DNA of 64,000 nucleotides, from positions 310,001 through 374,000 of the forward strand of contig CAVZAF010000002.1 in the NCBI GenBank assembly GCA_963773315.1. The letters run 5' to 3'. This DNA is from DATKAS01 sp963773315 (lineage in GTDB: Bacteria > Actinomycetota > Acidimicrobiia > Acidimicrobiales > DATKAS01). The notes under the pieces were generated by a model. It was not told the origin of the DNA. It did not search any database and saw nothing but the letters and a program-made list of their open reading frames with translations. A program made the translations under genes and the position numbers. Positions 25,885 to 35,430 of the stretch are shown piece after piece (the stretch's first letter is position 1; each line of letters begins with the position of its first letter).

Positions 25885-26489
25885 TGGGCTGGGATGTGAG
25901 CCAAGGGCTCGAAGGCATGGACCACAACTTCCTCACGGGCACCCTCGAAGGACTCGTGAAGTGGGCGCGCGCTCGTTCGATCTTCCCCGCCACGTTCGGC
26001 CTTGCGTGCTGCGCGATCGAGATGATGGGCACGGGCGCCGCGCACTACGACCTCGCTCGCTTCGGCATGGAGGTCTTCCGCGCCTCGCCGCGCCAAGCCG
26101 ACCTCATGATCGTCGCCGGGCGCGTGAGCCAGAAGATGGCGCCGGTGCTTCGTCAGGTCTACGACCAGATGATGGAGCCGAAGTGGGTCATCTCGATGGG
26201 CGTGTGCGCGTCCACCGGTGGGATGTTCAACAACTACGCGATCGTGCAAGGGGTCGATCAGGTGGTGCCCGTCGACGTCTACGCGCCGGGCTGCCCGCCG
26301 AACCCCGAGACCCTGATCCACGCGATCGTGACTCTGCACGGCCTGATCCTGAACGGCGAGATCACGCGGCGGCGCGGTGAGACCGGCGCCGGCGCAGGCG
26401 TCGTCGTCGAGGCGGCATCCGGCCCCGGGTCCCAGGGCGTCTCTCGACCGACGCCGATCGTCGTGCGCAGCGGTGCTGGTGCACCATGA
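25884..26489 (+). CDS. nuoB: Complex I subunit NuoB (operon 1)
   Basis: Carries the N2 [4Fe-4S] cluster that reduces quinone. Ligands are the tandem cysteines in GLACCAIEMMGTGA, the Cys in SMGVCASTGGMFNNY and the Cys in YAPGCPPNPETL. GTG 25884 overlaps the nuoA stop by one base. The last 40 residues (Gly/Ala/Ser-rich) extend beyond typical NuoB. The paralogue at 40792 has only 38% or so of this tail-less core in common by eye. Confidence 0.95.
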   Translation: MGWDVSQGLEGMDHNFLTGTLEGLVKWARARSIFPATFGLACCAIEMMGTGAAHYDLARFGMEVFRASPRQADLMIVAGRVSQKMAPVLRQVYDQMMEPKWVISMGVCASTGGMFNNYAIVQGVDQVVPVDVYAPGCPPNPETLIHAIVTLHGLILNGEITRRRGETGAGAGVVVEAASGPGSQGVSRPTPIVVRSGAGAP

Positions 26490-27010
26490 CCGACACCGAC
26501 GTCGACACCGCCGGCGAGACGCCCGCCGGCCCTGAGCTGCTGCACGGAGTGCCGGTCACCACGACGGGTGGCCAGCAGGTGCTTCATCCGAGCCGAGAGC
26601 AGTACCTCGACCTCATGCGCGTGCTCGCCGACGACGGCTATGCGATGTGCATCGACCTCTGCGCGGTCGACTACCTCACCCACGAAGCCGGTCGTCCGCT
26701 TCCCGATGGCGTCGAGCCCCAGCGGTTCGAGGTCGTCGTGAACCTCCTCGACCTCACCGCGAAGCGACGCGTGCGCGTGCGCGTGCAGGTGCCGGCCGAC
26801 GACGCGACGCTTCCCACGCTGTTCGATCTCTACCCGGGCACCGAGGCGATGGAGCGCGAAGCGTTCGACATGGTCGGCGTCGTGTTCGAGGGGCACCCCG
26901 ATCCTTCGCGGATCCTGATGCCCGAGGACTGGATCGGCCACCCGCTCCGCAAGGACTACGACGTCGGGCGCATCCCGGTGCAGTTCAAGCTGACGGAGAA
27001 ACCTCGATGA
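26486..27010 (+). CDS. nuoC: Complex I subunit NuoC (operon 1)
   Basis: The 30-kDa hydrophilic subunit of the quinone module, 174 residues. It ends with the family signature from AMEREAFDMVGVVFEGHPDP through WIGHPLRKDYDVG. ATG 26486 overlaps the nuoB stop (ATGA) and its own stop overlaps nuoD in the same way, so stoichiometric coupling is likely. Confidence 0.94.
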   Translation: MTDTDVDTAGETPAGPELLHGVPVTTTGGQQVLHPSREQYLDLMRVLADDGYAMCIDLCAVDYLTHEAGRPLPDGVEPQRFEVVVNLLDLTAKRRVRVRVQVPADDATLPTLFDLYPGTEAMEREAFDMVGVVFEGHPDPSRILMPEDWIGHPLRKDYDVGRIPVQFKLTEKPR

Positions 27011-28335
27011 GCACGCGGGTGCACGAGGATCCCGCGCTCACCGCCGAGGGCGCGCAAGAGCTGCCTCGCCGCAGCACGCTCACCGCGAAGGAGCTGCTGC
27101 GCGAGGAGGGATGCGTGCTGCGCATCTCCGAGGCCGAAGCGAACACGCTCAGCAGCCAAGAGCCCACCGACGATCAGACGATGATCATCAACATGGGGCC
27201 GCAGCACCCCAGCACCCACGGCGTGCTCCGCCTCATGCTCGAGCTCGACGGCGAGACGGTGCTGCGCACCAAGCCGATCATCGGCTACCTCCACACCGGC
27301 ATGGAGAAGACGGCCGAAGGGCTCACGTTCCTGCAGGGTGGCACCAACGTCACACGCATGGACTACTTGTCGCCCTTCTTCAACGAGCTCGTCTTCAGCC
27401 TCGCGACGGAGAAGTTGCTCGGCGTCGAGATCCCACCCCGTGCGACCTGGATCCGAATGCTCATGGCCGAGCTGAACCGGATGTCGTCGCACCTGCTCTT
27501 CCTCGCCACCAACGGCATGGACGTCGGCGCGGTGTCGATGCTGCTCTACGGCTGGCGAGAGCGCGAGGAGGTGCTGCGGTTCTTCGAGACCGTCACCGGC
27601 TTGCGGATGAACCACAACTACATCCGGCCGGGCGGTGTTGCGGCCGACCTCCCGCCCGGCTGGCGCGACGATGTGCTCCGACTGCTCGAGCTGATCCCGC
27701 CGCGGCTCGACGAGTACGACATCCTCCTCACCGAGCAGCCCATCTTCCGTGAGCGCTCGCAAGGTGTCGGCCTGATCACCGCGCAGGAGGCCATCGCGCT
27801 CGGTTTGACCGGCCCGATCCTGCGGTCAACTGGGGTGGCGTGGGACCTGCGGCGCGACATGCCGTACCTCGAGTACGACCAAGTCGAATTCGACGTGATC
27901 GTCGGCAGCTACGGCGACTGCTTCGATCGCTACGCGATCCGGTTGAACGAGGTCCGCGAGTCGATGCGGATCGTGCACCAGATCCTCGACAAGATGCCGA
28001 ACGGCGACTACCGGGTGCAGGACAAGAAGGTCACGCCCCCACCGCGTGCTCGCATCGACGAGTCGATGGAGGCCTTGATCCACCACTTCAAGATCTTCAC
28101 CGAGGGCTTCAGGGTGCCCGAGGGAGAGGTGTACGTCGGCATCGAGTCGCCCCGCGGCGAGGTGGGCTGCTACCTCGTGTCCGATGGCGGCTCGAAGCCG
28201 TATCGCATGCACTTCCGTGCGCCAAGCTTCGTGAACCTGCAAGCGCTCCCGCACATGATGCGCGGCGGTCTCATCGCCGACGCGGTTGCGGTCATCTCTT
28301 CGGTCGACCCGGTGTTGGGAGACGTCGACCGCTGA
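27007..28335 (+). CDS. nuoD: Complex I subunit NuoD (operon 1)
   Basis: The 49-kDa subunit that forms the quinone pocket with NuoB. A protein of 442 residues with an extra N-terminal stretch of about 60 before INMGPQHPSTHGVLRLMLEL, whose His contacts the quinone headgroup. GVAWDLRRDMPYLEYDQVEF and the C-terminal DPVLGDVDR are present. Residue 97 is Thr in GYLHTGMEK, the position that is a methylatable Arg in mitochondrial NDUFS2 and in NuoD2 of this window. ATG 27007 overlaps the nuoC stop. Confidence 0.96.
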   Translation: MSTRVHEDPALTAEGAQELPRRSTLTAKELLREEGCVLRISEAEANTLSSQEPTDDQTMIINMGPQHPSTHGVLRLMLELDGETVLRTKPIIGYLHTGMEKTAEGLTFLQGGTNVTRMDYLSPFFNELVFSLATEKLLGVEIPPRATWIRMLMAELNRMSSHLLFLATNGMDVGAVSMLLYGWREREEVLRFFETVTGLRMNHNYIRPGGVAADLPPGWRDDVLRLLELIPPRLDEYDILLTEQPIFRERSQGVGLITAQEAIALGLTGPILRSTGVAWDLRRDMPYLEYDQVEFDVIVGSYGDCFDRYAIRLNEVRESMRIVHQILDKMPNGDYRVQDKKVTPPPRARIDESMEALIHHFKIFTEGFRVPEGEVYVGIESPRGEVGCYLVSDGGSKPYRMHFRAPSFVNLQALPHMMRGGLIADAVAVISSVDPVLGDVDR

Positions 28336-28934
28336 TGGCCCGCCTCACCGATGCCCACGTGGCGCTCGCGCGCCAGATCATCTCGCGCTACCCACGCTCG
28401 CGCTCCGCGCTCGTGCCGCTCCTGCACCTCTCGCAGGAGCAGGACGGCTGGCTCACCGATGACGGGATGGCTCACATCGGCGAGCTGCTGGGACTCGAAC
28501 CCGCGGAAGTGCTCGGCACCGCCAGCTTCTACGAGATGTTCAAGCGCGAAGAGGTGGGCACCTACCTGGTGAACATCTGCACCGACATCGCGTGCCATCT
28601 GAACGGCGGCCAAGAGCTGCTCGAGCACGCTCAAGAGACGCTCGGCGTGAAGTCGGGCGGGACGACCGACGATGGCAAGATCACGCTCGAAGACGTGCAG
28701 TGCGTCGCCGCGTGCACTGAGGCGCCCTGCCTGCAGGTCAACTACCGGTACCGCTACAAGGTGACGCACGACGGGCTCGACCAGCTCGTCGCCGACTTGC
28801 GTGCGGGTCGGCTCGTCGCCGAGGTGCCGCCACACGGCACCGTCGCGACGGTGCGGCAGCAGATCCCGGCCGAGCGCTGGGCGGGCACCGGCATCGCGGC
28901 GCAGGCCGAGGTCGACGAGAGGTTCCCTGCATGA
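28335..28934 (+). CDS. nuoE: Complex I subunit NuoE (operon 1)
   Basis: The 24-kDa subunit of the NADH-oxidising module with a [2Fe-2S] cluster (N1a). Ligands are in NICTDIACHLNGG (C-x4-C) and QCVAACTEAPC (C-x3-C). 199 residues; ATG 28335 overlaps the nuoD stop by one base. Its end is followed by two tandem 23-bp repeats before nuoF. There is no counterpart in operon 2. Confidence 0.94.
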   Translation: MARLTDAHVALARQIISRYPRSRSALVPLLHLSQEQDGWLTDDGMAHIGELLGLEPAEVLGTASFYEMFKREEVGTYLVNICTDIACHLNGGQELLEHAQETLGVKSGGTTDDGKITLEDVQCVAACTEAPCLQVNYRYRYKVTHDGLDQLVADLRAGRLVAEVPPHGTVATVRQQIPAERWAGTGIAAQAEVDERFPA

Positions 28935-28976
28935 GGCTCACGAGGTTCGCTGCATGAGGCTCACGAGGTTCGCTGC
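28931..28976 (+). repeat. Two tandem 23-bp repeats forming coupled 8-codon mini-ORFs
   Basis: The 23-bp unit starting ATGAGGCTCACGAGG occurs at 28931-28953 and 28954-28976. Each unit opens with ATGA. The nuoE stop overlaps ATG 28931, which reads MRLTRFAA and stops inside ATGA at 28954. That ATG repeats the same peptide and stops inside the ATGA of nuoF at 28977. Ribosomes would have to pass two extra stop/start overlaps between nuoE and nuoF. Confidence 0.85.
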
Positions 28977-30276
28977 ATGACGGTCAGCAACGCTCCGCTC
29001 ATCGTGTCGTCGCGCTTCGAGCAGGCCGACGGCCACACGCTCGACGGCTACCGCCGCACCGGCGGGTACACCTCGCTGCGCAAGGCCCTCGGCATGGACT
29101 CGGCGGCGGTGACGGAGGAGGTCAAGGCCGCCAACCTGCTCGGGCGCGGTGGTGCGGGCTTCCCGGCCGGTACGAAGTGGGGCTTCCTCCCGCCGAACGT
29201 GCTGCCTCGCTACGTGGTCGTGAACGGCGACGAAAGCGAGCCCGGCACCTACAAGGACCGCATCCTCATGGAGCGCGATCCGCACCAGCTGATCGAGGGC
29301 TTGCTGATCTGCTGCTACGCCGTCGGCGCCGCGCAGGCGTTCCTCTACGTGCGGGGCGAGATGGCGCTCGCGCAAGAGCGGATTGCAGCTGCCCTCAACG
29401 AGGCCTATGCCGCGGGCCTCGTCGGCAAGGACATCATGGGGTCGGGCTACTCCGTCGACATCGTCCTGCACTGGGGCGCGGGCGCGTACATCGTCGGCGA
29501 GGAAACCGCGCTCATCGAGAGCCTCGAAGGTGAGCGCGGCATGCCGCGGCTCAAGCCTCCGTTCTTCCCGGCGACCAAGGGCCTCTACATGCAGCCCACC
29601 ATCGTCAACAACGTCGAGACACTCAGCAACTTGCCGTGGATCATCGAGAACGGAGGCGCCGCGTTCGCCGCGTTGGGCAACGGCAAGTCGACGGGCACGC
29701 GTCTGTTCGCGGTGTCAGGGCATGTGAACCGACCCGGTGTGTACGAGGTCGAGATGGGCGTCACGACGTTCCGCGACCTCGTCGAGAGCTACTGCGGAGG
29801 CATCCGCGAGGGCAGAGCGCTCAAGGCCTTCATCCCCGGTGGCGCGTCGTCGCCGTGGCTGTTCGAGGAGCATCTCGACCTCCCGCTCTGCAAGCCCACC
29901 GTCGACGCTGCCGGCTCGATGCTGGGCTCGGGCGCGATCGTGATCATGGACGAGACGACCGACGTGGTGCAGGCGTGCTGGCGGATCGTCCGCTTCTTCT
30001 CGCGAGTCGTGCGGCAAGTGCACGCCGTGCCGCGAGGGCACCACGTGGCTCGAGCGCATCCTCCGTCGCATCATCGAGGGCGAGGGTCGTCGCTCTGATG
30101 TCGACCTGCTGATGGATGTGTCAGACAACATCAGCCCCGGCCTCGTGTGGCCACCGAAGCAGACGACGATCTGCCCGCTGGGCCCGTCGGCGACGGCGCC
30201 GATCGCCTCGGTCGTGCGCCGCTTCCGCGCCGACTTCGACCAGTACCTCCCGGCAGCGGAGGCAGCGGTTGTCTGA
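28977..30276 (+). CDS. nuoF: Complex I subunit NuoF (operon 1), apparent frame break near 30003
   Basis: The 51-kDa NADH-binding subunit with FMN and cluster N3. The FMN/NADH glycine-rich loop LLGRGGAGFPAGTKWGF and the GEETALIESLEGERG segment are intact. Frame 1 runs to RFFSR (about 30003), then the N3 ligands ESCGKCTPCREGTTWLERI read in the +1 frame down to the stop at 30274-30276. Homologues have one residue between FFx and ESC, so the simplest repair is two bases lost from a CG run rather than one gained. Without repair the N3 cluster would be missing and the complex could not work. Confidence 0.92.
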
Positions 30277-32773
30277 GGTCACGACGTCCGAGGCCAAGAC
30301 CGGGCTCTCGCTCACCGTCGACGGTCGGCTGATCTCGGCGCAGCCCGGCGAGCTCGTGATCGCCGCGGCCGAGCGCCACGGCATCTACATCCCGCGCTTC
30401 TGCTACCACCCGCGGATGTCCTCGGTGGGCATGTGCCGCATGTGCCTGGTCGAGGTCGAGGGCCCTCGGGGCTCGGCGTTGCAGGTCTCGTGCATGCTCG
30501 ACGCCGCCGAAGGGATGGTCGTCCATACCGCATCGCCGTTGGTGAAGAAGGCCCAAGACGGCGTCCTCGAGTTCCTTCTGATCAACCACCCGCTCGACTG
30601 CCCCGTGTGCGACAAGGGGGGCGAGTGCCCGCTGCAAGACCAGACGATGGCGTACGGGCCGGGGGAGAGCCGCTTCGTCGAGGAGAAGCGCCACTTCGAG
30701 AAGCCGATCCCGATCAGCGACCTCGTCTTCCTCGACCGCGAGCGCTGCATCCTGTGCGATCGGTGCACCCGATTCGCGAGCGAGGTCGCCGGCGACCCGC
30801 TGATCAGCTTCACGGGTCGGGGCAACGACACGCAGGTGCTCACGTTTCCGGACCAGCCGTTCGCGTCGTACTTCTCGGGCAACACCGTGCAGATCTGCCC
30901 GGTCGGTGCGCTCACCGCGAAGCCGTACCGCTTCAAGGCCCGGCCGTGGGACCTCGAGCAGGAGGAGTCGACCTGCACCACGTGCGCGGTCGGTTGCCGG
31001 GTAACGGTGCAGTCGTCGCGTGACCGCGTGCTGCGGTACCAGGGCGTCGACATCGATCCGGTCAACTGGGGCTGGCTGTGCGACAAGGGCCGCTTCGGCT
31101 TCGAGGCGATCGAGCACGACGAGCGCCTCGCGTCACCGCTGCTGCGCGACGGCGACACCCTCGTCGAGGCATCGTGGCCGGACGCGCTCGACCGGGCGGC
31201 GACTGCGATCCGCGAGGCGATCATCGCGGGTGGAGCCGACTCGGTCGCAGTGATCGGCGGGGCGCGGCTCACCAACGAAGACGCGTACGCGTGGGCGAAG
31301 CTCGCGAAGGCGGTCATCGGCACCGACAACGTCGACGCACAGCTCGGCGACGGGCTCGATCCGCAGCTCGTGGCAGGACTTCCGACCGCGACCATCGACG
31401 AGGCGTGCGCGGCCGACACGTTGCTCGTCCTCGCGCCCGACCTGAAGGAAGAGCTGCCCGTCCTCTTCCTCCGGGTGCGCGACGCCGTCGAGAAGCACCG
31501 GCTGCGCGTCGTCGAGCTGTCACCGACGGCGACCTCGCTCACGTCGCTCGCGGCGGCGTCGCTGCGCTACCGGCCGGGCGAGCAGGCCGCGCTCGTGACG
31601 TCCCTCCTCGCCGGCGGCACTCCTCCCGAGGGTGTCGGCGCGGATTGGTTCGCGCCATCTGCGAACCTCGTCGTGCTCGCGGGGCGTCCGTCGGTCGCCG
31701 AGACCGGCGCGCCGACCGAGGCCGCGATCGCCGCGGCCATCGCGGCTCGCCCCACGGCTCGATTCCTCGTCGCGTTGCGCCGCGGCAACGTGCGCGGCGC
31801 GATCGACATGGGGTTGGCGCCGGGTCTGCTGCCGGGCCGTGTGGCGCTCGACGCTGGACGGGCGTGGTTCGCGTCGCGCTGGGGCTCGGTGCCCGCCAAG
31901 CCGGGGCTCGACACGACCGCGATCCTCCGGGCCGCGGCCGAGGGTCGCATCAAGTGCCTGGTGCTCCTGGGTGCCGACCCTCTCTCGGACTTCCCCGATC
32001 GCAGGCTCGCCGAGCGCGCGCTGTCCGCAGTCGAGAGCCTGATCGGCGTCGACACGTTCCTCACGGCGTCGCTCGCGCAGGCGACCGTCGTGCTCGCTGC
32101 CGCGGGCTTCGCGGAGAAGCGGGGCACGTCCACGAACCTCGAAGGTCGGGTGAGCCTCCTCTCGCAGAAGGTCACCCCGCCGGGCACGGCCCGCGCCGAC
32201 TGGATGATCGCGGCCGAGCTCGCGGTGCTGCTCGAGGGCGACCTCGGCCTCGAGTCAGTCGAGGCGATCTGGGCCGAGATCGAGGAGGTCTCCTCGGCGC
32301 ACGCCGGCGTCTCGCTCGACCTGATCCGCAGCACGGCCGGGCACGACGGCGTCGTCGCCGGCGCGGGCGACCACGGTGTCGGACAGCAGGGCTCGCGCCC
32401 CGCGATGGTCTCGTTCGCGGCGCCGCAGTCGGCCCCGGAGCCGCCGCCCCTCGACGCCTACTCTCTGCGGCTGGTGTCGTCCCGCTCGCTCTATGACCTC
32501 GGGGTCGCGTTGCACCACTCGCCGGCTCTGTCTGGCCTTGCGTCCGACGTCGTCCTGCGCATGAACCCGACCGACCACGAGCGCCTCGGCGTCGCGCAAG
32601 GCGCACAGGTGAAGGTCACGTCGTCGCGCACGACCGTCCTGATCGATGCGATCGCCGACCCGGCCGTCTCGCGCGGCGTCGTGTCACTCGGCTTCAACCG
32701 TCCGGGCATCCGCGCTGCTGACCTGATCGACGCCACGGCGGTCGTCACCGATGTGCGGATCGAGACGCCGTGA
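30269..32773 (+). CDS. nuoG: Complex I subunit NuoG (operon 1)
   Basis: The 75-kDa electron-wire subunit, 834 residues, with a molybdopterin-oxidoreductase-like C-terminal domain. The N-terminal [2Fe-2S] domain has CYHPRMSSVGMCRMC. Next come CPVCDKGGECPLQD, the His-Cys3 and 4Fe sites through RERCILCDRCTRF and QICPVGALT, and a CTTCAVGC / WGWLCDKGRFGF set that fits the extra cluster N7 of some bacterial complexes. TTG 30269 is chosen: GGAG 8 nt upstream, overlap with the nuoF stop, and the domain starts at once. There is no equivalent in operon 2. Confidence 0.94.
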   Translation: MSEVTTSEAKTGLSLTVDGRLISAQPGELVIAAAERHGIYIPRFCYHPRMSSVGMCRMCLVEVEGPRGSALQVSCMLDAAEGMVVHTASPLVKKAQDGVLEFLLINHPLDCPVCDKGGECPLQDQTMAYGPGESRFVEEKRHFEKPIPISDLVFLDRERCILCDRCTRFASEVAGDPLISFTGRGNDTQVLTFPDQPFASYFSGNTVQICPVGALTAKPYRFKARPWDLEQEESTCTTCAVGCRVTVQSSRDRVLRYQGVDIDPVNWGWLCDKGRFGFEAIEHDERLASPLLRDGDTLVEASWPDALDRAATAIREAIIAGGADSVAVIGGARLTNEDAYAWAKLAKAVIGTDNVDAQLGDGLDPQLVAGLPTATIDEACAADTLLVLAPDLKEELPVLFLRVRDAVEKHRLRVVELSPTATSLTSLAAASLRYRPGEQAALVTSLLAGGTPPEGVGADWFAPSANLVVLAGRPSVAETGAPTEAAIAAAIAARPTARFLVALRRGNVRGAIDMGLAPGLLPGRVALDAGRAWFASRWGSVPAKPGLDTTAILRAAAEGRIKCLVLLGADPLSDFPDRRLAERALSAVESLIGVDTFLTASLAQATVVLAAAGFAEKRGTSTNLEGRVSLLSQKVTPPGTARADWMIAAELAVLLEGDLGLESVEAIWAEIEEVSSAHAGVSLDLIRSTAGHDGVVAGAGDHGVGQQGSRPAMVSFAAPQSAPEPPPLDAYSLRLVSSRSLYDLGVALHHSPALSGLASDVVLRMNPTDHERLGVAQGAQVKVTSSRTTVLIDAIADPAVSRGVVSLGFNRPGIRAADLIDATAVVTDVRIETP

Positions 32774-33981
32774 CGCACCTGTTCGCCGCAGCCGGCGGCG
32801 ATCCGCTCCTCAACGGCGATGTCGACCTCGCGGTCGTGCTCATCGTCGCGTTCAAGGTGGTCTTCGCGTTCGCGGTGCTGCTGGTCGGCGTGATGCTGAT
32901 GATCTGGTTCGAGCGCAAGCTCATCGCGGACATGCAGAACCGCATCGGGCCGAACGTCGCCGGACCGTGGGGCGTGCTGCAGACGTTGGCTGACGGCATC
33001 AAGCTCTTCTTCAAGGAGGACTTGCTGCCCGAGCGCGCCGACCTGTTCGTGTTCCGGCTCGCGCCGTTGCTCGCGATGGTCCCCGCGTTCGTCACGTTTT
33101 GCGTCGTGCCGTTGGGCGGTGTCTTCCAGAACGGCAACGACGGAATCGTCCACATCTTCGGCCACGACACCTACCTGCAGGTCGCCGATCCGCCGATCGG
33201 CATCCTCCTCGTGCTGGCGATGTCGTCGATCGCGGTGTACGGCGTGATGCTCGCCGGCTGGTCGTCCGGGTCGAAGTACCCGCTCATCGGCTCGGTGCGT
33301 GCGTCGGCGCAGATGGTGTCGTACGAGGCAGCGCTCGGCCTCGCGGTGGCAACTGTGGTGCTCGTGAGCCACACGCTCTCGACGCACGGCATGGTCACCG
33401 TCCAAGACCGGTTCGTGAACTGGAACTTCATCGCGACGGGCGTCGTGCCGTTCGTGGTCTTCCTCATCGCGGCGACGGCCGAGCTCAACCGTCCGCCGTT
33501 CGACCTCGTCGAGGCCGAGCAGGAGATCGTCGGTGGCTACAACACCGAGTACGCGTCGATCAGGTTCGCGCTCTTCTACATCGCCGAGTTCATGAACGTC
33601 GTCACGATGTCGGCGATCATCGTCACCCTCTTCTTCGGTGGCCCGAGGGGTCCGCTGCTGTTCGGCCCCGACTGGATCTGGCCGACGGTCTGGTTCTTCC
33701 TGAAGGTGCTCGTCTTCATCTTCGTCTACGTCTGGTTCCGGGCGACCCTGCCTCGGCTTCGCTACGACCAGCTGATGGACCTCGGATGGAAGGCGCTGAT
33801 CCCGCTCGCGTTCGGGTGGCTGCTGATCATCTCGCTGCTGCGCCTCGCGCAAGATCACAACTGGAACGTCGGGCTCGCTGCGGTCTGCGGGTTCGCCGTG
33901 GGGGCCCTGTGCTGGGCGCTGCTCGCCGCGGCGATCGCGGTGGCGAAGCGCAACCGCCTCGAGGCTGGGGAGACCTTCTGA
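32770..33981 (+). CDS. nuoH: Complex I subunit NuoH (operon 1)
   Basis: Membrane subunit next to the quinone pocket, 403 residues, eight or more helices. Conserved quinone-channel features are WFERKLIADMQNRIGPNVAG and the acidic loop AELNRPPFDLVEAEQEIVGG followed by YNTEY. GTG 32770 overlaps the nuoG stop (GTGA). The C-terminus is about 50 residues longer than in NuoH2, with an added hydrophobic helix. Confidence 0.95.
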   Translation: MTHLFAAAGGDPLLNGDVDLAVVLIVAFKVVFAFAVLLVGVMLMIWFERKLIADMQNRIGPNVAGPWGVLQTLADGIKLFFKEDLLPERADLFVFRLAPLLAMVPAFVTFCVVPLGGVFQNGNDGIVHIFGHDTYLQVADPPIGILLVLAMSSIAVYGVMLAGWSSGSKYPLIGSVRASAQMVSYEAALGLAVATVVLVSHTLSTHGMVTVQDRFVNWNFIATGVVPFVVFLIAATAELNRPPFDLVEAEQEIVGGYNTEYASIRFALFYIAEFMNVVTMSAIIVTLFFGGPRGPLLFGPDWIWPTVWFFLKVLVFIFVYVWFRATLPRLRYDQLMDLGWKALIPLAFGWLLIISLLRLAQDHNWNVGLAAVCGFAVGALCWALLAAAIAVAKRNRLEAGETF

Positions 33982-34589
33982 TGGGCTACCTCAGGGGCTT
34001 CACCGTCACGTTCAAGACGCTCTTCGAGAAGCGGGTGACGACTGAGTACCCGAAGGACAAGATCCCGAAGCCCGAGCGCCTTCACGGTCGACATGTCCTC
34101 AATCGCTATGAGGACGGCATGGAGAAGTGCATCGGATGCGAGCTCTGCGCCGGCGTGTGCCCCGCGCGCTGCATCTACGTGCGCGGCGCGGACAACCCGA
34201 TCGACGACCCGGTCTCGCCCGGTGAGCGCTACGGATACGTCTACGAGATCAACTACCTGCGCTGCATCCATTGCGACCTGTGCGTGGAGGCGTGCCCCAC
34301 GCAGGCGATCACCGAGTCGAAGCTGTTCGAGTTCTCGTTCACGAATCGCAGCGATGCGATCTACACGAAGGACGATCTGCTCGTCGGTGACGACGGCAAG
34401 CCCAAGCAGCTGCCGTGGGAGGACTGGCGCGAAGGAGACGACCTCAACACGTCTGCGTGGATGCGGGCGACGTCGCCGTCGGGCGATGCGGACTTCGAGG
34501 GCCGCGTGGCCTGGTCGGGAGAGCTCGGTTACGGCGTCCGCGCTCCCGAGCCGGCCCAGGATCCGTCTCCCGACGATGGTGAGGGCTGA
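33981..34589 (+). CDS. nuoI: Complex I subunit NuoI (operon 1)
   Basis: Peripheral-arm subunit with clusters N6a and N6b: CIGCELCAGVCPARC and CIHCDLCVEACPTQA. The segment GERYGYVYEINYLR between them is typical of NuoI. 202 residues, with an acidic tail of about 60 after the second cluster. ATG 33981 overlaps the nuoH stop by one base. Confidence 0.95.
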   Translation: MGYLRGFTVTFKTLFEKRVTTEYPKDKIPKPERLHGRHVLNRYEDGMEKCIGCELCAGVCPARCIYVRGADNPIDDPVSPGERYGYVYEINYLRCIHCDLCVEACPTQAITESKLFEFSFTNRSDAIYTKDDLLVGDDGKPKQLPWEDWREGDDLNTSAWMRATSPSGDADFEGRVAWSGELGYGVRAPEPAQDPSPDDGEG

Positions 34590-35128
34590 TGGACGCGGCC
34601 GTGTTCATCGTCGCCGCGACGATCGTGCTCGTCGGCGCGCTCGGAGTGGTGCTGCGATCGAACCCGATCCACTGCGCCCTCAGCCTCGTGATGACGCTCT
34701 TCGGGATCGCCGTGCTCTTCATCGCCCAAGATGCTCAGTTCCTCGCCGCCGTGCAGGTGATCGTCTACGCCGGCGCGATCGTCGTGCTGTTCCTGTTCGT
34801 GATCATGCTGTTGGGCGTCGATCGCGCCGACGACCTGAGCGTCGACCCCCTGCCGGGTCAGCGGACGGGCGCAGTCATCGCAGGTGTCGCGATGGCTGGC
34901 CTCCTGCTGGCCGCGATCTTCTCCGGCGCTCGCGCAGTGACCGGAGCGAAGTCGGTGAACGGCGCGCTCAACCCCAACGAGGCGAACATCGTCACCCTCG
35001 CCCGCTCGCTCTTCACGGACTACGTGTTCGCGTTCGAGCTGACGTCCGCGCTGCTGGTCATCGCGGTCGTCGGCGCAGTGGTGCTGGCCCGCCGTGACGC
35101 ACGATCCGACGACGAGGTCATCCAGTGA
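34589..35128 (+). CDS. nuoJ: Complex I subunit NuoJ (operon 1)
   Basis: Five-helix membrane subunit, 179 residues. The third helix AVQVIVYAGAIVVLFLFVIM with its pi-bulge region is strongly conserved. ATG 34589 overlaps the nuoI stop by one base, and the gene's stop overlaps the GTG of nuoK. Confidence 0.94.
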   Translation: MDAAVFIVAATIVLVGALGVVLRSNPIHCALSLVMTLFGIAVLFIAQDAQFLAAVQVIVYAGAIVVLFLFVIMLLGVDRADDLSVDPLPGQRTGAVIAGVAMAGLLLAAIFSGARAVTGAKSVNGALNPNEANIVTLARSLFTDYVFAFELTSALLVIAVVGAVVLARRDARSDDEVIQ

Positions 35129-35430
35129 CGCCCACGTCGACCTGGTACCTCGCCCTCGGAGCAGTGCTCTTCACGATCGGGATGATCGGCATCCTCGTGC
35201 GCCGCAACCCGCTCGTCATGTTCATGTGCGTCGAGCTCATGCTGAACGCGGCGAACCTCACGTTCGTCGCGTTCTCCCAGAAGCTCAACGACGTCGCCGG
35301 CCAGACCGTCGTGTTCTTCGTCCTGGTCGTCGCGGCCGCCGAGGTCGTGGTCGGCCTCGGCATCATCGTGGCGATCCTGCGCCGCCAGCCCTCGGCCACG
35401 GCCGACGACATCTCGTTGATGAGGGGCTGA
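35125..35430 (+). CDS. nuoK: Complex I subunit NuoK (operon 1)
   Basis: Three-helix subunit of 101 residues. Two buried glutamates of the proton path lie in FMCVELMLNAANLTFVAF and AAAEVVVGLGIIVAIL. GTG 35125 forms GTGA with the nuoJ stop. Confidence 0.95.
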   Translation: MTPTSTWYLALGAVLFTIGMIGILVRRNPLVMFMCVELMLNAANLTFVAFSQKLNDVAGQTVVFFVLVVAAAEVVVGLGIIVAILRRQPSATADDISLMRG

